Positions 1 to 5,398 of a stretch of 5,398 nucleotides of DNA are shown in pieces (the stretch's first letter is position 1; each line of letters starts with the position of its first letter). The notes under the pieces are model-generated. The model searched no databases, was not told the origin of the DNA, and saw only the letters and a list, made by a program, of their open reading frames with translations. Location: NCBI GenBank assembly GCA_937897365.1, contig CALCOP010000093.1:1-5398 (forward strand). Direction: 5' to 3'. The position numbers were made by a program, and so were the translations under genes. This DNA is from an uncultured euryarchaeote. GTDB taxonomy: Archaea > Thermoplasmatota > Poseidoniia > Poseidoniales > Poseidoniaceae.

Positions 1-3000
1 CATATTCATCACGCATATCAATTTCAGCATCTGCAGTTGGGCGGAATGCGTCAGCATAAACATCGTTTGTCTCAACGGTGACTGAAATCACACGAGAGTG
101 ACCTGCAGCATCGTGGAGTAACAATGTAATGTGCCACTGCTCACCTTGAGCACAGCCGGTAGCGGATGAAAGGTCGACCTTACAGAATGTCATGACCGGG
201 TTGGTTGTATCCGTGTGGTCGGTTCCACTTGCCATGGTAGCTCCTGTCCAGGAGGTGGGCCCGTCAATGATCCAATCTGTTTCGAGAACTTCCGTGGTAT
301 CGGTCACGTAAGAGAAAGTCAACTCTGCATCACTCTTGATGTAATGGTCAACATAGCCTCCAGTGCTTGGGTCGTTATCCGGTGTAACATCATTGATTTT
401 CAAGTCTAAGCCATTACCAAGAATACCGAATCCAGATGGGTAGGGCGTCACTTGGTAGCTGAGCATGTTACCAAGCAGAGGCAACGTCGTGCTGTCGGCA
501 CGTTCAGAGTGGGTTGCCACGTCAATGGTTGAGATAATCATACCACCAGATTGGTAACTGCACACACCAAGAATCGTATCTTTTTGTTCAGCAGCAGTTC
601 CGTCTTGACGAATAATTCGCTGGAATGTTCCGTCCTTCTTTGTTTCACTGTATCCACCACAGCGTTCTGGAACATTGTTCGCACTCTGTGAGTTGGTATC
701 TAATATCGCAGTTGCTACTGTAGAGGATGCGTCAAAGCCTTGGAATGCAGCCAAATCCACATTGTCCATCAGCGGATGGTATGGGTCTGCGAAGTTGGTT
801 TCAGCGTATGTGATCGGGGCGTCATTCAAGTTTTTACTTGCAATATTCAAGCCAAACGGTAGGCGTCCAGAGAGGCCTTGGCCAAGTCCGTAGATTTGAC
901 TACCTTGAGGACCAAGGTGAGCTTGTACTGTTCCGCCAGCAAACATGAATCCTTCCAATGTATTCTTGTTCGCAGTTGAACCTAACTTTTGATAATAGCC
1001 ACGGCCACCGTTTTCGATGTCTTTAGCAGCGATATCGGTTTGCCAAGGCAAGACAATCTTGTCGTAGTGGGTAAACCAACCACTGAGGAAGTATGTATCC
1101 CAGTCGTTGATGTCATACTGCGTGTACGACATTCCAAGTAAGTCAAGGTCTTGCTTGATTGCAGTGGTGCGAGGCGAAGTATCTGAAAGAATTGCGACAT
1201 CGACATGGTCTGCAAAGGTTGCATGGAAATATCGAACGTTTCCAGATGGGTTGCCATTGGCAAGTTCTGAATCGAAACTGATGTTGTATTCGTGACCGTC
1301 AATCCATCCGTTCCACGGCGTGAATGTAATGTCAATGAGTTGGTGCGACTCCAAAGATTGAGCAGGACCAGCGGTTGTTGTATGTGCAACTGAGCCAGCA
1401 GTCATGTCATAGATGTTCATGTTGAAGACGTAATCACCAGCCAGAACGCCGTTGGTTGCTTTCACAGTCCAGTCATGAGTGAGTGCACTGTCAATAGGCA
1501 TTACACACTCGAGCGTCTGGTCGTTCAAACAGTTGAGCGTATTTGGCTTACCAAGAGTGATGTCAACCGATTCAACGTTGAAAATGACGGTCTCTCTGTT
1601 ATTTGATACCGACAATTCGTTGTCATTGAACCACGACTTTCCAACAGTAGTGTTGTCGAAAATTGTCTCAACTTCAATCTTATACACTCCAGCATAGAAC
1701 TCGTGGCTCGCCACGAAGTCAACTGAGGATTGTTCAGCATCGACATTGGTTCGTGAAATAGTGTATGCATTGTCTTCAACGAAGGTGAATTCTTGCAAAG
1801 TGATGTTGTTGAACGCAACTCCCTTGAAACCGTCGTTAACACCATTTCGTCCATCGTCATCGGACTGGAACTCAAAGTTGATATCAACAGTGGAACCTGA
1901 AAGCGACATACATTCAAAGTCCCAGTTTGCCGAGTTCGTATCTGAAGTGTTAAGGACATACAAGTGAGTCAAATCGATACTTGTCGTTGCAACAAGATCG
2001 TTTGTGTTGAAGAATACATTGTAGTTTCCTGAAGAGCCATCCGTAGAGGCGTCATCACCAATGTAGGAGATTTCTGCGATGTCAATTGGTTCAGAAGCGT
2101 TGACGATATTGTCACCGTTCTCATCAACTTGGCAGGTACCGTCTTCATTGTAATCATTCCATTGTCCCATGACAACGCTGCTGTAAGTTGCGCCGTCACG
2201 GAGAATATCGAGAGTCATAGCAGCGTAATCATTTACGTCAACAATACTTGTTCCATCAGAATCAATTCCGTAGAATGTATCGGCATAATATTCAAAGTTG
2301 AGCGAAACGAAATCGCCGCTCATCGAAGTCAAATCAATGTCAGGTATGGTAAGCGTCTCGTTTGCCCACGCATCGCCGTAGCCGTTTGAGCCGGTATCAC
2401 ACGGATGACCAAACCAATAGGCATAGTTGTTGAAGATCTTGTCTTGACATGAAGCTTCGTCGTAAAGTGCACCTTGTGGGTTTTGACTTTCTTCGTATCG
2501 GTAACCGTCGGTGCCGCCTTCAAATGTCTCTTCACACAGAGCACTTGGAGTACCACAATAAATGTCAGAGGGTGTAGCAGAGAAGACAGAGGCTTTGACA
2601 TCAAAGTCAACTGCAGTATTACCCCAGTTATTGGTTGCTACCTCGATATCAAAGATGCCTTCAGCATACAATCCACCTGGATTGAAATACTCAAGGCTCT
2701 CGACCATTGGGTCGTAAAGGTTGAATGGAGTAATGTAACCGATAATCTCGTCATTTTGAGATTGTTCGTCCCATGTATTACCACTGAGTGTAGCAGAGAT
2801 TCTGTATGTTGTATCGTTCAACAAATCTGCAGTAATCGATGATGTGTATTCTTCACCGGGGCCAAGGTTGTTGAGTGCAATGTTAGCCTGTTGAGTCTGT
2901 GGGTTTGGCCGGAAAGCAGTCGTTTGCTTCCAAATCGTTAGATTGTCAACAGCAAATCCGTCACGGCCTGACCAGAGTGTTTCGTTATCATCTGAAACTG

Positions 3001-5365
3001 AACCTTCAAAGCCTGTTCGTAGACGGAATCGAATGTCGATTGTTTCTCCTGCCCATGGACTGAGGTCAAATGCTCCAACGCCATCTTCAGTGAAGTTATT
3101 CCAACCATAATAGGTTCCAAAGGAGTAGACACCGTAATAGTAAATTCCTTCTGGTGCACCACCAATAGCCTGCTTATACATGCGGTCCATGTCAAATCCG
3201 CCCCACATTGATTCGCCGGATGCACATGCACCGGCGAGTTGTGCGCTTTGTGGACAAGAGATAGTAGACCAGCCGGTCTCGACACTGCCAACTTCAATCA
3301 TCGCAATGTCGTCCCAAACATCGCCAGCGAGATAATTACCTGATTGATCCAAGCTTCCTAAGACACCGTGTCCAAGGTGTTGGAACAGTTCAAGGCTCAT
3401 GAATGCACGATCGGAACCGGAAAGGTCGACGTCTTCCAAAACCATAGCATCGTCCCAGTTTTTACCGTAACCAGTCCATGTATCTCCTGAGGCATTTGTA
3501 TTTGTTTGACCTGCCCACATGAAATCGGTAGGATTGTTGTAATTTGCCGCAACATCTGGCGACTTGTCAAGTGTTTCTCGAGCGTTAAAGTCATAATCAT
3601 CATCACTGATTGAGTGATTGGTTTCTTCGTGCCAGTATGTCGACTGGTCGACGTATTCCTCAAACGTCCACGTACATCCACCGCACGCAGCCTTGTTCTC
3701 AGGGGCATCCCAATCCATTTCATAGACGGTCGTGTTGGAGGAGTTGAGTTGATCAACGACTTTCAATTCAACATCAAGGGTTGCTTGTTGGCCGTTGAGG
3801 ATATCCATACCGGTATTGGTGACTGTGACGTTGATGTCACGAGTACCTTCACCAACTATACCGTAGAACTTGTCAACAGGGGAAATTTCTATTGAGGAGA
3901 CGGACAAGTCTTTACTGTCCATTTCGATAACAGAAACTGTGTCATATTGTCCTTCCCAGCCGAAATTGTCTCTCCAGCTTCCAAATCTCCAGTTTGCGTG
4001 TCCGACAACCAAATCGTCTGCAGAGTTACTTGCTCCAGCAAGTTGTCCAACTGCGACAACATTCGGTCTTCGACCTGCCTCATAGGAAAGTGGCCCCAAA
4101 TGGCCACCATTTCCGTCTGAAAGGGTAACTTGAACCGTTGTTGGGAAATTGAGATAGAATGAAGATGTTGAACCGCCCGCAGAGTCGGTGGTGTTGAGTT
4201 GGTATGCGATGGTAGGGTTAATGAAATCAGGTTCTTGATCACCATTCAAATCTGTAACAGCGACTTCGTAAGAGATGTAAGGACCGAAGTAAGCAAGTGT
4301 AGGTGAGCTCCAAGTTCCAACAGCGGAAGATGTGACATAAGTGACGTTTTCGAGGTTTCCGTCGATAAGCACCATAGCATCGATAACACCGTCATTATTC
4401 ATATCACCAATGTCGAAGTTTCGCGAGAACACAGTGTTCATGTTGATGACATGAGAGTTCGGTGGTGGGCTGGTTGCGCTGAACGTGTAAGTTGCAGGAT
4501 ACGTGTTGGTCAGACAACTGAATTCGATGATCGTCATGTTGTCATCGTTACCAGGGTTGGTGGGTTGACCTGTGCTGTAATCAACACCTTCGTTACGTTG
4601 TAGCCATATGTCGTCGTCGGTACAGGTTCCCGAAAGACCACCTGTTTCGGTCTCACCCCAATCTCCGATTTCCATATTTTGGTAGGAGTTTTGCTGAGAG
4701 GAGCCAAGAGTTGTAATGGTACCTTGTGTATTGCTTGTAATTGGTCCACGGTAGGTGACGACACGTTGTGTCGCTAAGTCAGCAAGCAAATCCAAAACAT
4801 AGACATCGTCATTTCCATCCTGGTTTGCATCGCCCACTGCGAGGTCCCAAGCCCAGAAGTGAGTGAATCGAGCACCGATGCTCCAAGTTTGTTCGCCACA
4901 TCCACCGTTTTCGATGATAGTCACGTTCCCTGGTTCACCAGCAGGTGCACCGTTGTCATCGGTCTTGAATGGATTGTTTCTTTGGAAAATCACGATATCA
5001 ATTGCAGAATCGCCAGTAAATTCACCAACTTCAATGAATTGAACATTGGAAAACTCATCCCAGTCTGCATTACGGCTGGTGTTCTTTGAGACCCAAACGT
5101 CTTGACGCTCGCTGAAATCACCGTTACCATCGTTCCAGAGAATCGAAATAGTGTGTGTGCCGTCAGTCGCCATCGCCAAATCATTGAATCCGTCACAATC
5201 GAAATCGCCTATAGCAACATCATGCGGGTCACGGTTGGTCGTGTAAGAACGAGCCATAGATGCACTTGCGGTAGAAGCAATTGCAGCGGTGGTCGAAAGT
5301 AACATCAGCATGACAAGGAACATGCTTAGGGCGCGGCTCTTGAGGTGGTGGTTCTTGGGAATCAT
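1..5365 (-). CDS. Giant secreted multidomain surface protein (FG-GAP propeller, CARDB, MAM-like, GATase1-like), 3' partial
   Basis: A single uninterrupted frame of about 1788 codons runs the whole window; its stop codon lies beyond position 1. Domain order: Sec signal peptide (1-35), FG-GAP/VCBS beta-propeller (about 44-475), CARDB-like sandwich (482-552), jelly roll plus CARDB-like unit A (553-934), its diverged repeat unit B (935-1385), an amidotransferase-like alpha/beta domain (1386-1640) and an Ig/PKD-like domain (from 1641). About 20 N-x-S/T sequons, 20 cysteines and a visibly acidic, Lys/Arg-poor composition fit an exported glycoprotein. No lipobox is present, since the first Cys is residue 57, and no transmembrane segment follows the signal peptide in the visible part; an anchor could lie in the missing C-terminus. 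I chose the ATG at 5365 because it gives a compact signal peptide, but ATG 5371 and GTG 5374 are in frame and the frame stays open to the right edge. The family resembles large exported proteins of marine Euryarchaeota (inference). Likely roles are adhesion or ligand capture; no catalytic motif is seen. Confidence 0.93.
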   Translation of the reverse strand, partial: MIPKNHHLKSRALSMFLVMLMLLSTTAAIASTASASMARSYTTNRDPHDVAIGDFDCDGFNDLAMATDGTHTISILWNDGNGDFSERQDVWVSKNTSRNADWDEFSNVQFIEVGEFTGDSAIDIVIFQRNNPFKTDDNGAPAGEPGNVTIIENGGCGEQTWSIGARFTHFWAWDLAVGDANQDGNDDVYVLDLLADLATQRVVTYRGPITSNTQGTITTLGSSQQNSYQNMEIGDWGETETGGLSGTCTDDDIWLQRNEGVDYSTGQPTNPGNDDNMTIIEFSCLTNTYPATYTFSATSPPPNSHVINMNTVFSRNFDIGDMNNDGVIDAMVLIDGNLENVTYVTSSAVGTWSSPTLAYFGPYISYEVAVTDLNGDQEPDFINPTIAYQLNTTDSAGGSTSSFYLNFPTTVQVTLSDGNGGHLGPLSYEAGRRPNVVAVGQLAGASNSADDLVVGHANWRFGSWRDNFGWEGQYDTVSVIEMDSKDLSVSSIEISPVDKFYGIVGEGTRDINVTVTNTGMDILNGQQATLDVELKVVDQLNSSNTTVYEMDWDAPENKAACGGCTWTFEEYVDQSTYWHEETNHSISDDDYDFNARETLDKSPDVAANYNNPTDFMWAGQTNTNASGDTWTGYGKNWDDAMVLEDVDLSGSDRAFMSLELFQHLGHGVLGSLDQSGNYLAGDVWDDIAMIEVGSVETGWSTISCPQSAQLAGACASGESMWGGFDMDRMYKQAIGGAPEGIYYYGVYSFGTYYGWNNFTEDGVGAFDLSPWAGETIDIRFRLRTGFEGSVSDDNETLWSGRDGFAVDNLTIWKQTTAFRPNPQTQQANIALNNLGPGEEYTSSITADLLNDTTYRISATLSGNTWDEQSQNDEIIGYITPFNLYDPMVESLEYFNPGGLYAEGIFDIEVATNNWGNTAVDFDVKASVFSATPSDIYCGTPSALCEETFEGGTDGYRYEESQNPQGALYDEASCQDKIFNNYAYWFGHPCDTGSNGYGDAWANETLTIPDIDLTSMSGDFVSLNFEYYADTFYGIDSDGTSIVDVNDYAAMTLDILRDGATYSSVVMGQWNDYNEDGTCQVDENGDNIVNASEPIDIAEISYIGDDASTDGSSGNYNVFFNTNDLVATTSIDLTHLYVLNTSDTNSANWDFECMSLSGSTVDINFEFQSDDDGRNGVNDGFKGVAFNNITLQEFTFVEDNAYTISRTNVDAEQSSVDFVASHEFYAGVYKIEVETIFDNTTVGKSWFNDNELSVSNNRETVIFNVESVDITLGKPNTLNCLNDQTLECVMPIDSALTHDWTVKATNGVLAGDYVFNMNIYDMTAGSVAHTTTAGPAQSLESHQLIDITFTPWNGWIDGHEYNISFDSELANGNPSGNVRYFHATFADHVDVAILSDTSPRTTAIKQDLDLLGMSYTQYDINDWDTYFLSGWFTHYDKIVLPWQTDIAAKDIENGGRGYYQKLGSTANKNTLEGFMFAGGTVQAHLGPQGSQIYGLGQGLSGRLPFGLNIASKNLNDAPITYAETNFADPYHPLMDNVDLAAFQGFDASSTVATAILDTNSQSANNVPERCGGYSETKKDGTFQRIIRQDGTAAEQKDTILGVCSYQSGGMIISTIDVATHSERADSTTLPLLGNMLSYQVTPYPSGFGILGNGLDLKINDVTPDNDPSTGGYVDHYIKSDAELTFSYVTDTTEVLETDWIIDGPTSWTGATMASGTDHTDTTNPVMTFCKVDLSSATGCAQGEQWHITLLLHDAAGHSRVISVTVETNDVYADAFRPTADAEIDMRDEY
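2..445 (-). other. Ig/PKD-like beta domain, start of the C-terminal stalk, cut by the window edge
   Basis: Residues 1641-1788 are predicted to be beta-rich. They include LDLKINDVTP, AELTFSYVTD, WIIDGP, WHITLLLHDAAG and VISVTVETND. The 'D-x-x-G-x-S-x-V-x-x-V-x-V' ending is common in PKD/Ig-like and cadherin-like repeats of exported proteins. C1728 and C1738 lie ten residues apart and probably pair. The chain continues with FRPTADAEIDM and is open at the left edge, so a further domain starts here. Specific family not recognised. Confidence 0.55.
446..1210 (-). other. Rossmann-like domain resembling class I glutamine amidotransferase/ThuA fold, probably non-catalytic
   Basis: Residues 1386-1640 differ from the beta-only remainder. 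The domain opens with the strand VDVAILSD (1388-1395), then an amphipathic helix with IKQDLDLLGM, a strand YTQYDI, and a strand YDKIVLPW (1434-1441). Next comes a helix and a Gly-rich turn GFMFAGGTVQ (1473-1481), and the domain ends with GGMIISTIDVATHSE and a helix before SYQV (to 1639). This order fits GATase1-like superfamily folds such as ThuA or DUF4350, where a Cys normally sits at the elbow after the fourth strand. No Cys lies there, so catalysis is unlikely. C1569 and C1602 flank an insertion and may form a disulfide. The role could be ligand binding. The fold is inferred from pattern, not from alignment. Confidence 0.6.
1211..2563 (-). repeat. Unit B: diverged second copy of the jelly roll plus CARDB-like module
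   Basis: Residues 935-1385 repeat unit A at a distance of about 365-380 residues. LCEETFEGG (943-951) matches WTFEE of unit A, YWFG matches MWAG, DIDLTSMSG (1009-1017) matches DVDLSG, SGSTVDINFEF matches AGETIDIRFRL, and NDGFKGVAFNNITL (from 1177) matches DGFAVDNLTI. The following sandwich EFYAGVYKIEVETIF (1222-1236) with WFNDNE matches the TYRISATL...NDE region. Unit B differs by carrying an extra calcium-type loop (1071-1082), more cysteines (C937, C944 and others) and a longer C-terminal sandwich region up to 1385 with the close pair C1279/C1287. It is most easily explained as an old in-gene duplication. Confidence 0.7.
2122..2155 (-). other. EF-hand/dockerin-like calcium loop inside unit B
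   Basis: Residues 1071-1082 read DYNEDGTCQVDE, which fits the 12-residue EF-hand loop D-x-N-x-D-G-x5-E with ligands D1071, N1073, D1075 and E1082. It runs into a second acidic run, D1081, N1083, D1085. A thrombospondin-type or dockerin-type single loop is also possible because no flanking E and F helices can be seen. C1078 sits in loop position 8, where a hydrophobic residue is usual. The counterpart region of unit A has no such loop. Confidence 0.6.
2564..3709 (-). repeat. Unit A: MAM-like jelly roll plus CARDB-like sandwiches (first copy of duplicated module)
   Basis: Residues 553-934 are the first copy of a module that recurs as unit B. The jelly-roll part (553-813) opens with a Cys pair (C561, C564) and WTFEE (566-570), contains MWAG (616-619) and DVDLSG (645-650), and closes with DGFAVDNLTIWK (802-813). 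This closing strand is the hallmark of MAM-like and immune-inhibitor-A-type C-terminal carbohydrate/protein-binding domains. A sandwich follows (about 818-885, containing LNDTTYRISATL and a DE...NDE turn), then a second one (886-934, with IFDIEVATNNWG). Both resemble CARDB. It is expected to fold outside the cell. Domain names are inferred from motifs. Confidence 0.72.
3710..3922 (-). other. CARDB-like beta-sandwich domain
   Basis: Residues 482-552 follow the propeller directly. The pattern is a starting strand LSVSSIEISP, then a Gly-rich turn, then INVTVTNTG and a long strand DVELKVVD. This is the typical layout of a CARDB/DUF11-like Ig fold, in which a 'V-x-V-T-N-T-G' strand marks the centre. 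Such domains usually act as spacers or adhesion modules in cell-surface proteins. Three to four sequons (INVT, LNSS, SNTT) suggest it is glycosylated. The domain class is inferred from pattern only. Confidence 0.7.
3941..5236 (-). other. FG-GAP/VCBS beta-propeller, probably seven blades
   Basis: Residues about 44-475 contain seven recurring strands of the type (V/I)-x-(I/V)-G-(D/E/Q) followed by a short loop and a hydrophobic strand: VAIGDF (50-55), FIEVGEF (110-116), LAVGDA (175-180), MEIGDW (231-236), FDIGDM (317-322), VAVTDL (near 368-373) and VVAVGQL (436-442). Four carry integrin-alpha-like calcium loops D-x-(D/N)-x-D: D54/D56/D58/D62, D179/N181/D183/D186, D321/N323/D325/D329 and D372/N374/D376/D380. 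Seven such blades are the usual number for an integrin-alpha-type propeller, which is a ligand-binding, calcium-stabilised fold. C156 and the C248/C284 pair may form disulfides. The blade count is read by eye and the last blade is degenerate. Confidence 0.82.
5261..5365 (-). other. Sec-type N-terminal signal peptide of the giant protein
   Basis: Residues 1-35 show a classical tripartite signal. The basic n-region holds K4, H6, H7, K9 and R11. The hydrophobic core ALSMFLVMLMLL spans 12-23. An Ala/Ser/Thr-rich c-region follows, with cleavage candidates after A30 (AIA|S), A35 (ASA|S) or A38. There is no twin-arginine motif, so Sec export is expected rather than Tat. There is no Cys next to the cleavage site, so it is not a lipoprotein. 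The exact cleavage site is uncertain. Confidence 0.88.
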
Positions 5366-5398
5366 CAACATCACTAATCTTACCGAATCTCTGTTGCA
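5366..5398 (-). promoter_or_regulatory. Short 5' region with alternative in-frame starts and a weak ribosome-binding candidate
   Basis: Only 33 bases lie upstream of the chosen ATG. In the same frame are ATG at 5371-5369 and GTG at 5374-5372, with no stop up to the edge. On the minus strand GGTAA (5384-5380) lies eight bases before ATG 5371 and is a weak match to the GGTGA part of a Shine-Dalgarno sequence, which would favour that start. Starting at 5371 would add only Met-Leu ahead of residue 1. No TATA/BRE element can be seen in so short a stretch. Confidence 0.35.

Noticed and set aside
2..445. Possible C-terminal membrane anchor or sorting signal
   Set aside because: No hydrophobic stretch long enough to cross a membrane is present in the last visible residues; the chain simply continues past the window edge.
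1701..1716. Perfect 7-bp inverted repeat with a 2-base loop (TCGTGGC/GCCACGA)
   Set aside because: It is inside the coding frame (encoding around A-S-H-E), has no T-run for a terminator and no repeat elsewhere; a chance palindrome is the simpler reading.
3639..3652. Two GTCGAC palindromes separated by two bases
   Set aside because: They lie within the coding frame at the start of unit A and are not part of a larger array; likely coincidence.
2927..3709. Possible peptidase catalytic domain linked to the immune-inhibitor-A-like jelly roll
   Set aside because: No HExxH zinc motif or serine-protease triad motif was found anywhere in the translated protein; only the accessory-type domain is seen.
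4759..4773. 6-bp inverted repeat CGACAC/GTGTCG with a 3-base loop
   Set aside because: It is short and lies within the propeller coding region, so it is not distinguishable from chance in 5.4 kb.
982..5196. A series of nine minus-strand ORFs of 68-144 codons, for example 1525-1959 and 982-1389
   Set aside because: All share one frame, shifted by one base from the long uninterrupted frame. They are Thr/Ser/Leu-rich low-complexity translations with no domain logic and are shadows of the main gene.
215..5302. Plus-strand ORFs of 62-122 codons such as 2474-2842 and 3614-3895
   Set aside because: They lie antisense to well-formed domains of the main gene, show no recognisable motifs or ribosome-binding sites, and have the sizes expected by chance opposite a stop-poor coding strand.

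Overview
The window is filled by one minus-strand reading frame. It has no stop codon from about position 5398 down to position 1 and encodes the first ~1788 residues of a giant secreted protein whose C-terminus lies beyond the left edge. No second gene, RNA gene, mobile element or CRISPR array is visible. The plus strand and the other minus frames hold only shadow ORFs. Residue n below begins at position 5365-3(n-1), counting from the ATG at 5365-5363.

The protein looks like an archaeal cell-surface or extracellular modular protein. It has a Sec-type signal peptide, aromatic- and Asp/Asn/Thr/Ser-rich beta domains, about 20 N-x-S/T sequons, and 20 cysteines that mostly fall in local pairs. 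The mix of FG-GAP/VCBS repeats, CARDB-like beta-sandwiches and jelly-roll modules in one very long chain, with roughly 45% GC, resembles the large exported proteins of marine planktonic Euryarchaeota (Marine Group II/III, Ca. Poseidoniia). That assignment is an inference; no taxonomic marker gene is present.

Layout from N- to C-terminus, which runs right to left in the window: signal peptide (1-35); a probable seven-bladed FG-GAP/VCBS beta-propeller with four Ca-binding loops (about 44-475); a CARDB-like sandwich (482-552); unit A, a MAM-like jelly roll plus CARDB-like sandwiches (553-934); unit B, a diverged second copy of unit A (935-1385) with an added EF-hand-like loop; an unusual Rossmann-like domain resembling class I glutamine amidotransferase/ThuA folds (1386-1640); and an Ig/PKD-like beta domain (1641-1788) that continues out of the window.

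The most notable points are the duplicated ~370-residue unit, the alternating blade types in the propeller, and the amidotransferase-like domain inside an exported adhesin-like protein. The modules suggest binding (propeller and jelly rolls) on a calcium-stabilised, disulfide-bonded, probably glycosylated stalk. No catalytic site is evident, and the biological ligand cannot be read from the sequence.
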